From Roseiflexus castenholzii DSM 13941 (GTDB taxonomy: Bacteria > Chloroflexota > Chloroflexia > Chloroflexales > Roseiflexaceae): 64,000 nucleotides of DNA. Positions within the stretch are counted from its first letter, which is position 1; each line of letters starts with the position of its first letter. The stretch is taken from contig NC_009767.1 in NCBI RefSeq assembly GCF_000017805.1, positions 992,001 through 1,056,000 of the forward strand. Reading direction: 5' to 3'. Shown piece by piece: positions 33,276-42,534 of this stretch. The position numbers and the translations under genes are program-made. A model generated the notes under the pieces. It did not search any database. It was given only the letters and a program-made list of their open reading frames with translations, and was not told where the DNA came from.

Positions 33276-34346
33276 TCAACCTTCCCCCCCTTTTTCAAGC
33301 GCTGCCACGCACCGTTCGGCGGCGTGACCATCGCCGTAGAGCGGCGGGTGCGGCGTTGTCGGATAGGGCTGGCGCGCAGCGGCTACGATCCGTTCGGGAT
33401 CGGCGCCGACCAGGGTGTTCCATCCATGGGCGACTGTCTCGACCCATTCGGTCTCGTCGCGCAGCGTCACGCAGGGGACGCCAAGCCAGTACGCTTCCTT
33501 CTGCACCCCGCCTGAATCGGTCAGGATAACGCGCGCGCCGCGCATGAGGGCGACCATGCCCAGGTAACCGACCGGTTCGACCAGGCGCACGTGGGCAGGC
33601 GGAGTCCATTCGAGCGCGGCAATTGCGCGGCGCGCGCGCGGGTGCGCCGGAAAGATGACCGGCATGTCCAGCAGCGTCAGACCGATCAGAATGCCCTGCA
33701 AACGCAGCGGGTCATCGGTGTTTTCGGCGCGATGGACGGTTGCAAGCGCGTAGTCGCCTGGCTGGACGCCGAACGACTCCAGAACTGGGGTGTCGGCACG
33801 TTCGGCAGCCAACCGCAGCGCGTCTGCCATCACATCGCCGACCAGTATGACGCTGCGGGTGATTCCTTCGCGCGCCAGGTTATCGATAGCGGTTTGGCTT
33901 GGGCAAAGGAGCAGATCGGACAGGTGATCGGTCAATACCCGGTTGATCTCTTCTGGCATGGCGCGGTTGAAACTGCGTAGCCCGGCTTCGACGTGGGCGA
34001 CGGGGATGCGCAATTTTGCCGCCGCCAGCGCGCCTGCCAGCGTGGAGTTGGTGTCGCCATACACCAACACCCAATCCGGGTGTTCCGCCAGCAATACCTC
34101 TTCAATCTTCGCCAGCATTGCGCCGGTCTGCGCGCCATGGCCGGCGGAGCCGACCGCCAGGTTGACATCGGGCGGCGGAATGCCTAGTTCGTCAAAGAAG
34201 ATCGCCGACATATTGGCGTCGTAATGCTGCCCGGTGTGTACCAGCACCTCGCGGTGACGCGCTCGCAACACGCGACTCACGGCGGCTGCCTTGATGAACT
34301 GCGGTCGCGCGCCGACAATGGTGACGATGGTCAAGGGTTTGCTCAT
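33276..34346 (-). CDS. UDP-GlcNAc 2-epimerase-like, WecB/WbpI-like
   Basis: A 356-residue GT-B-fold epimerase. It has IVTIVGARPQFIKAAAVSR, VHTGQHYDANMS, VYGDTNSTLAGALAAAKL, VAHVEAGLRSFNRAMPEEIN, DHLSDLLLCPS, ATVHRAENTD and the late LTDSGGVQKEAYWLGVPCV, all landmarks of nonhydrolysing WecB-type epimerases. Next to WbpB-, WbpD- and WbpE-like genes, it is more likely a WbpI, which epimerises UDP-GlcNAc(3NAc)A to the manno form, than a WecB. Sequence alone cannot separate the two. A minisatellite of AGAACTGAGA units lies directly upstream of its start. Confidence 0.87.
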   Translation of the reverse strand: MSKPLTIVTIVGARPQFIKAAAVSRVLRARHREVLVHTGQHYDANMSAIFFDELGIPPPDVNLAVGSAGHGAQTGAMLAKIEEVLLAEHPDWVLVYGDTNSTLAGALAAAKLRIPVAHVEAGLRSFNRAMPEEINRVLTDHLSDLLLCPSQTAIDNLAREGITRSVILVGDVMADALRLAAERADTPVLESFGVQPGDYALATVHRAENTDDPLRLQGILIGLTLLDMPVIFPAHPRARRAIAALEWTPPAHVRLVEPVGYLGMVALMRGARVILTDSGGVQKEAYWLGVPCVTLRDETEWVETVAHGWNTLVGADPERIVAAARQPYPTTPHPPLYGDGHAAERCVAALEKGGEG

Positions 34347-34482
34347 ATGCTTTGCGAGAACCGAGAACTGAGAACTGAGACCTGGTGCTCAGGGGTCAGG
34401 AAGACCTTCCCACCTTCCGCCTTTCACCCTTCCACGTTCCACGGCGCCGCCTGCCCACGGATGCGCAGCGTGCGCCCCCATT

Positions 34483-35246
34483 ATACCAATGACGACTGAA
34501 GATGCCGCCTTCCTTGTCATTCCGAGCCCTTCGCTTCGCTCAGGGTAAACGCAGCGAGGAATCTGACCGCGCGCAGCGCGGAATCGGCGCGGGACGCGCC
34601 CGACCCCTCGCGCGGCTCGGGGTGACAATGCCGGATGGTCGTCCATTGAAGATGCCGCCTTCCTTGTCATTCCGAGCGCAGCGACTTGTCATTCCGAGCC
34701 CTTCGCTTCGCTCAGGGTAAACGCAGCGAGGAATCTAACCGCGCGCAGCGCGGAATCGGCGCGGGACGCGCACGACCCCTCGCTTTGCTCGGGGTGAGAA
34801 TGCCGGATGGTCGTCCATTGAAGATACCGCCTTCCTTGTCATTCCGAGCGCAGCGACTTGTCATTCCGAGCCCTTCGCTTCGCTCAGGGTAAACGCAGCG
34901 AGGAATCTAACCGCGCGCAGCGCGGAATCGGCGCGGGACGCGCCAGACCCCTCGCGCGGCTCGGGGTGAGAATGCCGGATGGTCGTCCATTGAAGATGCC
35001 GCCTTCCTTGTCATTCCGAGCGCAGCGACTTGTCATTCCGAGCGCAGCGACTTGTCATTCCGAGCGCAGCGAGGAATCTGACCGCGCGCAGCGCGGAATC
35101 GGCGCGGGACGCGCCAGACCCCTCGCGCGGCTCGGGGTGACAATGCCCTTGCCTGTATTGCGCTGTAAGAAAATTCCCCATCAGACGCGCCAGACCCCTC
35201 GCGCTGCTCGGGGTGACCATGCCGGATGGTCACAGGTCATTGGTAT
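34483..35246. repeat. MITE-like element C with amplified internal blocks
   Basis: Begins ATACCAATGAC, ends GTCATTGGTAT. Internally a unit of about 172 bases (TCATTCCGAGCCCTTCGCTT and on) starts near 34515, 34687 and 34859, and a shorter version follows at 35035. Units contain GCTCAGGGTAAACGCAGCGA, CGCGCGCAGCGCGGAATC and GCGGCTCGGGG-type inverted blocks. The last base of the element is the first base (on the plus strand) of the stop codon of the WbpB-like gene. 34347-34482 holds a minisatellite and nothing else. Confidence 0.85.
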
Positions 35247-36283
35247 TATCCTTGATCCTGCAACGTTTCCACAAGTAACGGCACCGGCTCGCCATTCGTC
35301 ACCAGGGAGCGCTGCGCTGCCTGGAGCACGCGCAGCACCCGCAACCCGCTTTCACCGTCGGTCAGCGGTGGTTCGCGGGTCAAGACGGCGCGCAAAAACG
35401 CTTCACACTCCAGACGCAGCGGTTCAGTCGCATCGAAGGCAACCCGTTCACCGGCGCCGCGTACCGGCACCGGCTCCCCTTCACGCACCTCAACGCGCTG
35501 ATCGTAGAGCACGAGTTCTTTTGCCACATCATCGAAACTTGCCATTTTCTGCGAACCGATGACGACCAGGCGCTGCTCCTTGAACGGGTGCAGCCAGGAG
35601 ACGTGGATGTGCGCGCGCACACCGTTGTCGAACAGCAGATTCGTCACCGTGACATCGGCGATATTTGGCTGAATATAGTTGCCGCCTGCGGCTGAAACCT
35701 GCACCGGCATCGCGCCGAGCAGCCGCAGAATGATGGCAATGTCGTGCGGCGCGAAACTCCACAGAATGTTCTCTTCGCGTCGCACCTTGCCCAGGCTCAG
35801 GCGGTTGGAGTAGATATAGTAGATATCCCCTAACGCGCCGCTGCGCACCATGTCGATCAGGCGCACCACGGCGGGATGGTATTCGAGGACATGCCCGACC
35901 ATCAGGATGCGGCGTTGTTCGCGCGCAATCTGCACCAGCCGCGCTCCCTGCGCGTATGTCAGCGCCAGCGGCTTTTCGACGAACACATCGCGTCCGGTCT
36001 CCAGCGCCTGGCGCGCCAGATCGTAGTGCGTGACGGCCGGCGTCGCAATCACCACGGCGCCAGCGGTGACTTCATCGAGGCTGGCGACCACCGGCACATC
36101 CGGCGCAATCTGCGCCGCCGCTGCGCGCCCTGCTTCGGTCGAATCACAGACCATCGCCAGCGCGCCGAGGTGGTAAAAATTGCGCACCAGGTTTTTGCCC
36201 CAGTAGCCGCATCCGATGACCGCAACCGGCGGAATCCGGCGCCGGGTCGCGGTTTGCCGGGATTGTTGAGAGGTATCTGCCAT
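35246..36283 (-). CDS. Gfo/Idh/MocA oxidoreductase, WbpB/WlbA-like
   Basis: A 345-residue NAD-dependent dehydrogenase. It has PPVAVIGCGYWGKNLVRNF (dinucleotide fold), VVIATPAVTHYDLARQAL, the catalytic EKP in DVFVEKPLALTYAQGARLV, and ILMVGHVLEYHPAVVRL, then the H-D pair in ILWSFAPHDIAIILRLLG. WbpB/WlbA enzymes oxidise the C3 hydroxyl of UDP-GlcNAcA to the keto sugar, the substrate of WbpE. It is the first gene of the module. Its stop codon TAA abuts element C, which may have trimmed or created the end. WbpA, which makes UDP-GlcNAcA, is not in the window. Confidence 0.83.
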   Translation of the reverse strand: MADTSQQSRQTATRRRIPPVAVIGCGYWGKNLVRNFYHLGALAMVCDSTEAGRAAAAQIAPDVPVVASLDEVTAGAVVIATPAVTHYDLARQALETGRDVFVEKPLALTYAQGARLVQIAREQRRILMVGHVLEYHPAVVRLIDMVRSGALGDIYYIYSNRLSLGKVRREENILWSFAPHDIAIILRLLGAMPVQVSAAGGNYIQPNIADVTVTNLLFDNGVRAHIHVSWLHPFKEQRLVVIGSQKMASFDDVAKELVLYDQRVEVREGEPVPVRGAGERVAFDATEPLRLECEAFLRAVLTREPPLTDGESGLRVLRVLQAAQRSLVTNGEPVPLLVETLQDQG

Positions 36284-36329
36284 ATGCCATCCTGATCGCT
36301 ATGTGCAAACTCATGCACGTCTACGAATG

Positions 36330-37313
36330 TCAGCGCCGCATGTTACTGAACCATTCTACCCAACGGAGAACGCGCGCGCGTTCCTGGACTGCCACACATC
36401 CGAGCGCTGACAGATAAATGCACGAAAGCGCCCATGTTCCATCCTCAAACGTCAGACCGAGAAAGACGCCAAGCCAGCTACAGATGGTCATTACCAAAAC
36501 TTGACGAAAGGTACGCGGCGCTAGCCAGAGCGCCAACTGATCGTAGATCAGTCGCTGCGGTATGCAGGCCATGATCAGGACCAGACGCGCAGAACGGTTT
36601 CTCCAGAACAGGATGGTTAGTGCAAGCAGCGGACCGAACCAGAGCGAGACCGGAAGATAGTTCAAATGAGCAGGCAAATTGACGAGTAGCGCTGTGGGCC
36701 ATCCTGGCATGATTAGAAGACTGACGACGAGAGATATGAACGCCAGGGCAATGCGTAGCGGATGCGGATATGCGGCCGCAACAGCAACTCCCAGATTTGG
36801 CTTGGCAAGAAGGCAAAATCCAAGAGCTGGCAGCAAGGCTGAGGCCGTGATCAACGGCGACCACTGGACGCTCAGAACTGCATACACATATGGGGCGCTT
36901 CCAAATACGAGCAGGTGGTAGAGCGGTTTGTTGTGTACCACACCCCAGGCCAGCAATCCCGAAGATATGCCCATAAATGCAGCCCCTGCAACAGGTCCGG
37001 GGAGCGGCGCCAGCGGGAGTGCGAGCAGGAGCGCCAGCAGTGGGTAGTAGAGATAATCGTTGTAGGGATAGGCGCTTTCGGGCTGGATGGCGGCGTAAGG
37101 ATCAATGCCCGACATGAGCAGACGCGCGCCGCGCCAGACCCACGTAAAATCGGCAGCAACAATATCCGCACTGATCAGTCGTCCATACGTGAGCAATCCG
37201 CTCAACAGACCAAGCCCCAGTGCAATGGCAAGCCGATGCAAGCGGGACATCGGTGCTTCCTCTACACAACGGTGCAGTTTGGCCTTAGCTGCTGCTTCGT
37301 GACCATTGTGCAT
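36330..37313 (-). CDS. GT87-type integral membrane glycosyltransferase
   Basis: A 327-residue polytopic membrane protein, closely resembling the GT87-like genes at 51679 and 46578. The first external loop reads ADFTWVWRGARLLMSGIDPY, with the acidic residue and G-x-D-P-Y motif; later are VLSVQWSPLITAS and LLAKPNLGVAVAAAYP, the Q-W-S/x-L and K-P-N motifs of this group. Members use polyprenyl-phosphate sugars. It shares one base with the preceding GT-C gene (TAATG), so the two are translationally coupled. Confidence 0.8.
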   Translation of the reverse strand: MHNGHEAAAKAKLHRCVEEAPMSRLHRLAIALGLGLLSGLLTYGRLISADIVAADFTWVWRGARLLMSGIDPYAAIQPESAYPYNDYLYYPLLALLLALPLAPLPGPVAGAAFMGISSGLLAWGVVHNKPLYHLLVFGSAPYVYAVLSVQWSPLITASALLPALGFCLLAKPNLGVAVAAAYPHPLRIALAFISLVVSLLIMPGWPTALLVNLPAHLNYLPVSLWFGPLLALTILFWRNRSARLVLIMACIPQRLIYDQLALWLAPRTFRQVLVMTICSWLGVFLGLTFEDGTWALSCIYLSALGCVAVQERARVLRWVEWFSNMRR

Positions 37314-38881
37314 TAGCGCACTCGCTCGAATACACGGTAAGGTCCATCTTCCAGCACGAGACGGAATCGTCCGCTTGCCAGTGTCGACTCATACAGTTTG
37401 GCAACGCTTGTTCCGCCCTCTACCAGGAAATCCGGGTCGTTGACCATCGGATCATAGGCGATCAGCACGTTATCGTCTATTTCCCAGAGGCGTCGCAGCA
37501 ACGCAACATGCACCTGGTCTGGCGGAAAAGTATAGGGTTGATCAAGCAAAAAGTGAAGCTCAGTCTCATACGTTTCGATCCTCGTTCCTTCCGGTTGCGC
37601 ATTGAGCCACTGCGCCACGCGCTGAGCGGAATAGTCGCGTACCGGATAGGTGGCGGCAACGCTTACCGCTGTCAACGTTCCTCCCCAGAGTACGAGCACT
37701 GTGCCGAACAACGCCGCTCCGCCCGTCCGTGTCCACCGGCGTAACGTGAGAAGGTTGATTAGCGACACGAGACTATGCCGAATGGCAAAGCCATCGGTAG
37801 CGTTTGCTAGAAGGTCAGCTACAAAAATGCTCGCGACAATAATGGCAGGCCCCATGTAACGCACCCATCCGATGGAAAACACGAGGTACCATGCTAGCCA
37901 GCTGCCGCATAGTGCGAGCAAGGTCAGGCGAGTATACCAGACCGGCGCGCCGCTGCTGGCTGCAGAGCGATCATGCCACAGTCGCCACGTCCCCCAGAGC
38001 ATGCCACAAAGAGCAGGAAGCCCAAAGATGGCGAGATTCTGGATGGCATCGAGGCGACGAGCGGGGGCGGTCACGATGGCAACGGTTTCAATCAGTCCTG
38101 TTGTTGGGTCTGGCGGCAGTTGAGCGTCGATCAGAATCGGATAGACCGATTGCTGAAGGATCCTGGCGCCAAGCACTGTTCCGCCTGCAACGAGAGTGAA
38201 AAGAGCGGCAATGCGCCATCGGCGCATCAGCGCGGCGACTAGCGCGGACATTGTCAGCGATACAATCAGGAAAGGTGAGAGTTGCGCTTTGCTCACCCAG
38301 GCTAGCGCGAGAAACAATGCCGCCGGGAAGAGTGCGACCCATCGATTGACAAGCGCACGCCATAGGAACAGATATCCGACCAGCAGATACATTAGCATCG
38401 GTATCTCTGCTAGCACCCGGCGTCCCAGCAGCAATGGATGGATTGTCGGAAATGCGGTCATACACAGGGCGGCAACGACTGTCGCAACCGCGACGCGCCG
38501 GTCATACAATCTGGCTGCGAGCGCCGCCAACAGCAGGACAACTGCCACAGCACAGAGTGCTCCGAAGAGTCGTCCCTGCCAGAGACCCACACCAAATGCG
38601 CGCATCATCATTCCAACCGGCAACGTTGTAGTGAAAGCCGCCTCCAGACCAGGGCGCGCTCGCTGACCATTGCGCAGGCGTCCGTAGTGCCCCTGCTCCG
38701 CCCAATTTCTCGCAACCGATAGGGTCCATCCCTCGTCCCACCACATCGCTGGTCCATCGAGATTCCAGAGGCTCAACGCTAAAAGTACGATGCTCAACGC
38801 ACTCCAGGATGCTATTCGATGCGCGCGTCGTTGAGCGATGGTTGTTTCGCTTTCTTTGATGGAAGATATTGAGTGATCCAT
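37313..38881 (-). CDS. PMT/ArnT-like GT-C glycosyltransferase
   Basis: A 522-residue membrane protein with about eleven hydrophobic segments. The first loop contains GPAMWWDEGWTLSVARNWAE, with the D-E pair that binds the lipid-phosphate sugar in GT39/GT83 enzymes, and the segment RLFGALCAVAVVLLLAALAA starts the conserved helical core. The last 90 residues form a soluble domain (ETYETELHFLLDQPYTFPPD). It likely transfers a sugar from polyprenyl phosphate to an external acceptor. The start at 38881 has no strong alternative. It is coupled to the following GT87 gene. Confidence 0.8.
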   Translation of the reverse strand: MDHSISSIKESETTIAQRRAHRIASWSALSIVLLALSLWNLDGPAMWWDEGWTLSVARNWAEQGHYGRLRNGQRARPGLEAAFTTTLPVGMMMRAFGVGLWQGRLFGALCAVAVVLLLAALAARLYDRRVAVATVVAALCMTAFPTIHPLLLGRRVLAEIPMLMYLLVGYLFLWRALVNRWVALFPAALFLALAWVSKAQLSPFLIVSLTMSALVAALMRRWRIAALFTLVAGGTVLGARILQQSVYPILIDAQLPPDPTTGLIETVAIVTAPARRLDAIQNLAIFGLPALCGMLWGTWRLWHDRSAASSGAPVWYTRLTLLALCGSWLAWYLVFSIGWVRYMGPAIIVASIFVADLLANATDGFAIRHSLVSLINLLTLRRWTRTGGAALFGTVLVLWGGTLTAVSVAATYPVRDYSAQRVAQWLNAQPEGTRIETYETELHFLLDQPYTFPPDQVHVALLRRLWEIDDNVLIAYDPMVNDPDFLVEGGTSVAKLYESTLASGRFRLVLEDGPYRVFERVR

Positions 38882-38953
38882 ATTGTAGCTTGCTTTACTA
38901 TTCGGTGTGCGAATGAGAACGGCGAATATTCTGGTATATGATGTTTCGGCTCA

Positions 38954-40264
38954 TTATGTATCAGATGAAATGTTGTATCTATCGATGACTTGACCCAAAA
39001 ACCTCTCCAGGCGGCGCGTCTGCTCCTCGCGCGACAATCCGGCGGACGCCGACGCCGGTAGGTCCGGGATGCCGCCGCACTCTTTCGCGTCCAGCCAGCG
39101 CGTGAGTTGCCCGGCAATCTCAACGGGATCGGCGGAGACCATCCCTGCCCGCCGCTCGCGGATCAGGTCAGCCGCCACATTGTCGGCGGGTCCAATGCCC
39201 AGGATTGGACGGCGCGCTCCCAGATACTCGAAAAGTTTGCCGGTGTAGACGCCGCGCTCGCGCGGGTCGTTCCACAACAGGAGCAACAGCACATCGGCGG
39301 CGCGCTGCTGCGCCAGCGCCTCGCGGTGCGGAACGGCGTCGCGGACATCGAGCAGATGTTCGACGCCATACTGCTGCGCTTCGGACCGGATTGCCACAAT
39401 GCCGCTGATACTGTGGCTGTAGACTGTCACACGCACTCGCGCAGCGCGCGCCCCCAGGCGTTGCAGCGCGGCGAAGAGCGGTGCGGCGCGCTGGTTGATG
39501 CGATAGATCGTTCCGGTGTACACAATGGTCAACTGCGGATCGGCGCGCGTCGGTCGCATTGGTGGATAGTCGGCGGGGTCGAACCCGTTCAACACGACCT
39601 CTGTCGGCAGGTTATAGCGCAAGCGCAGAGCGTGCGCCAGCGGCTCGGAGACGGTGACCAGCCCTGCGGCTGTGCGCAGCGTCCGGCGTTCGAGCCATGT
39701 TTCCAGCACGCGCCGCCACATCGGATATGAATAGTAGTGATTGTCCGTCCAGAGATCACGCAGTTCGCCGACCCACGGCAGATTGTACTGCTGGTGAAGG
39801 GCGTTGGCGATCAGCAGCGACGTCGGCGGTCCGCTGCTGGCGACAAGCACATCCGGGCGCCACCGCTTCAGCAGGCGTTGTGCTGCGTTCCACCCGAACG
39901 GGAACCAGCCAATCGCATCGTCAGGGAACGCAACCAGCGCACGGTAGGCGTCGAGCAGGCGCAACGCAATGGTGTACTGCATCTGTCCTGCGGGGGCTTT
40001 GTCGAAGAGCGCCACAACGCCGGATCGATGGCGACGGAGGCGGGTGGCGAGCGTGTGAGGCATGCTGACATCGACCCAGGGAGTGGCGATGACGTGTTCA
40101 GAAGGAACCTCAAACGGCAGATCGGCGGGATACGGCAGGTTACGCGCCGTCACGATCCGCACCTCGTGCCCGAACTGACGCAGATACTTTGCCGTTTTGC
40201 CGACGCGCAGCGATGCGATGATGTTGTAGGGCGGGAAGTAGTAGGATATGAACAGAATACGCAA
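38954..40264 (-). CDS. Family 4 glycosyltransferase
   Basis: A GT4 of about 436 residues. LRILFISYYFPPYNIIASLR begins the N-terminal domain; PDVLVASSGPPTSLLIANAL and WVGELRDLWTDNHYYSYPMW follow; the donor domain has LTIVYTGTIYRINQ and YTGKLFEYLGARRPILGIG. This is the WcfI/PelF-like GT4 branch with an acceptor-side D-L-W-T motif. I chose the TTG at 40264, preceded by GGAGG at the right distance, because it gives the family start; the ATG 120 bases upstream adds unrelated sequence. A sister gene is at 41242. Confidence 0.83.
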   Translation of the reverse strand: MRILFISYYFPPYNIIASLRVGKTAKYLRQFGHEVRIVTARNLPYPADLPFEVPSEHVIATPWVDVSMPHTLATRLRRHRSGVVALFDKAPAGQMQYTIALRLLDAYRALVAFPDDAIGWFPFGWNAAQRLLKRWRPDVLVASSGPPTSLLIANALHQQYNLPWVGELRDLWTDNHYYSYPMWRRVLETWLERRTLRTAAGLVTVSEPLAHALRLRYNLPTEVVLNGFDPADYPPMRPTRADPQLTIVYTGTIYRINQRAAPLFAALQRLGARAARVRVTVYSHSISGIVAIRSEAQQYGVEHLLDVRDAVPHREALAQQRAADVLLLLLWNDPRERGVYTGKLFEYLGARRPILGIGPADNVAADLIRERRAGMVSADPVEIAGQLTRWLDAKECGGIPDLPASASAGLSREEQTRRLERFLGQVIDRYNISSDT

Positions 40265-40444
40265 GGCTTCCTCCCGTAGGTAGAACCCATCCGATAACCG
40301 GATAGTCCGCGTTCTTGCGAGCCGAGTCATCTTCGATGCCCGCAACATTCGGTTTGCCGCCCCGATGTAGCCAGCGCTATCCACGCTACAGCCCGCGACG
40401 TGCGTGCTACTAATACGATGTGAGCCGCCAGCCGGGTGAACCGG

Positions 40445-41239
40445 TCAGCGTCTTGCCGCGATCACATACGCGCCGCATGTCAGTTCGTCGCGGGTGTAGC
40501 CGCGCGCCGTAAGTTCCGCCTCGATTTCCGGCGTCAGCAGATGTTCGCCCTCCCGCATATGGCAGTAATGGCGGATGATCTCGAAATGCCGCCCGAACAC
40601 CGCAAGATAATCGCGAATGCGCCACTCGTTGAGCGGGACGGAAAACGGCAACTGACGCCGCCGCAAGTGATCCCATGGGTCGACTCCCGGCGGCACGTGG
40701 CGCAGCGGCACCTCGGCGAAACTCAGGTTGTGCCCGCCGGACGGGGCGGTGAAGACGTGGATCGCCGCCCAGACCACGCCGCCGGGTTTCAGCACCCGCG
40801 CCACCTCCGCAACCACTGCCGGAACATCGAGAAAATGCTCGAATGCCGCCACCGATGTCACCAGGTCGAAGGTTGCGTCCGGGAACGGCAGGCGCCCGAC
40901 ATCGCCGCACACCAGCGCATTCGCGCGCATCACTGCTGGCGGCAACCGCAGCCGCTTGGCGTAGAGCGCGCGCGCAACCGCATAGGCGCGCGCTTTCCAC
41001 GATGTGACAGGACGATTGACCAGATCGATGCCGACCACCCGATGCCCCTGTGCGCGCAGGATGGCGTACTGCGGGCGCAGACGACCATTCGCCAGGTCGA
41101 GGATCGTCAGCGGACGGGAAAAATCCACATACCCGGCGACATCCGCGCGTCGGCAGCGATCCAGGTCGGCTTCGCCGCGCGAACGCGCGCCGCGCCAGAC
41201 CTGCCAGGCATATGTGGGATAGTCGAGGAGTTGGGGCAT
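40445..41239 (-). CDS. Class I SAM-dependent methyltransferase
   Basis: A 264-residue methyltransferase. Motif I is degenerate (LTILDLANGRLRPQYAILRA; the G-x-G is changed to N-G-R), strand two ends VVGIDLVNRPV, motif II is FPDATFDLVTSVAAFEHFLD and post-II is VLKPGGVVWAAIHVF. Later segments (DPWDHLRRRQLPF) resemble methyltransferases of glycan clusters. The ATG at 41239 lies right after the stop of the GT4 gene at 41242, with GGGG nearby. A role in O-methylating a glycan is inferred from context. Confidence 0.78.
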   Translation of the reverse strand: MPQLLDYPTYAWQVWRGARSRGEADLDRCRRADVAGYVDFSRPLTILDLANGRLRPQYAILRAQGHRVVGIDLVNRPVTSWKARAYAVARALYAKRLRLPPAVMRANALVCGDVGRLPFPDATFDLVTSVAAFEHFLDVPAVVAEVARVLKPGGVVWAAIHVFTAPSGGHNLSFAEVPLRHVPPGVDPWDHLRRRQLPFSVPLNEWRIRDYLAVFGRHFEIIRHYCHMREGEHLLTPEIEAELTARGYTRDELTCGAYVIAARR

Positions 41240-41241
41240 GG

Positions 41242-42534
41242 CTACATCAGTGTATCGAAGATCTTCGCCAGCTCTCCGGTCAGGCTGCGGCGTTCGAAGC
41301 GCTGCACGCGCGGATCGACGCGCGTTGGCAGATTGTTCGAGCACCAGCGTTCGTAGAACCATTCAAGCGCCCGGCAGATGCCGTCCACATCATCAGGTGC
41401 AACGACAATTCCGGCATTGAACTCCTCGATGAGCGCCGCAGCCGCCGAGCGCCCGGTCAGCGCCAGGATGGGTCGTCCGCTGGCGAGGTACTCGAAGAGT
41501 TTGCTGGTCGTGACGCTGGCGGCGTTGGGGGCAGTCACCAGGAGTAACACATCGGCCTCCGCCTGACGCTGAAGCGCTTCGTGGTGCGGCACAGGACCCT
41601 GGATTGTGATGGGGCGCCGACGACCGTTGCATGTAAGCGCCTCCTGCTCTGCTGCTCCCAGGTTTCCAATAAAACAAACCTCGAGGTCTGCCAGGACAGA
41701 CGACCGATTCTGTCGCAAGTTGTCCAAAGCCGCAAGCAACCCGGCAACGTTCGTGTGGCTACGGCTGTGCGCAAGAGCGCCGGTATGAACAACTCGCAAA
41801 CGCTCTCCCTTCGTGTGCGGTCGCAGTGTTCCAACTTCAGCAGCGTCATATCCGTTGCTGATCACCGTGACATTCACAAACGGATGCCTTCGTCGCAGAT
41901 CATCCGCAAGCACCTGATTGACGGTCACGATCTGATCGGCATTGCGCACGACCGCCTCTTCCAGCGCTCGTTCAATGCGCATTCGAGCAACTGAACGCAG
42001 GAGCGTCGGATCAGGCGGCTCGAACGTCCAGCCATCACGAAAATCGGCGACCCAGGGCAAGCCGGACAACCGCTTCAGTGCCAGTGCAGTCAGGTGCGCC
42101 GATGGCGGCGGCGCACTGCTGAAAATTGCGCGGAATGTCCCGGCGCGCAGCACTTGAATGCCGCGCAAAACCGCGCCGGGGAGCCATCCGGTATGAATAT
42201 CGGGAATGAGAATCTTGTTCAGTGCGCGCGACAGTGTGCTATCTGGCGTCACGATAGGCGACCACGACGTGCCGGTTGCTGCGACTTGCCCATTCTTGAT
42301 GCGACGGGCAAGCCAGCGCCCAATGTCCAGGATGTCGGGCGCGCGGAAGATCAGGCGCTCCTCATCATCAGCGAGCGCACCGTAACTCGATGTCGTCAGC
42401 ACCGCCGGACGATACCCATACTGTGGCAGATAGCGCACGAATGCCCCAACCCGTCGCGTGCCGGGGTTCTCTGTCGGCGCATAGTAGTAACTGATCATCA
42501 AAAGACGCCGTTCTGAACGATGTATGGCAGTCAT
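41242..42534 (-). CDS. Family 4 glycosyltransferase
   Basis: A 430-residue GT4. RRLLMISYYYAPTENPGTRR begins the N-terminal domain with the acceptor loop; AIFSSAPPPSAHLTALALKR and WVADFRDGWTFEPPDPTLL follow, with the same D-F-R-D-x-W motif as the GT4 at 38954. The donor domain has RVVHTGALAHSRSH and TTSKLFEYLASGRPILALTG. It probably adds a sugar to a lipid-linked oligosaccharide. It overlaps the upstream GT2 gene by four bases and abuts the methyltransferase gene, consistent with one operon from 46574 down. Confidence 0.85.
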   Translation of the reverse strand: MTAIHRSERRLLMISYYYAPTENPGTRRVGAFVRYLPQYGYRPAVLTTSSYGALADDEERLIFRAPDILDIGRWLARRIKNGQVAATGTSWSPIVTPDSTLSRALNKILIPDIHTGWLPGAVLRGIQVLRAGTFRAIFSSAPPPSAHLTALALKRLSGLPWVADFRDGWTFEPPDPTLLRSVARMRIERALEEAVVRNADQIVTVNQVLADDLRRRHPFVNVTVISNGYDAAEVGTLRPHTKGERLRVVHTGALAHSRSHTNVAGLLAALDNLRQNRSSVLADLEVCFIGNLGAAEQEALTCNGRRRPITIQGPVPHHEALQRQAEADVLLLVTAPNAASVTTSKLFEYLASGRPILALTGRSAAAALIEEFNAGIVVAPDDVDGICRALEWFYERWCSNNLPTRVDPRVQRFERRSLTGELAKIFDTLM

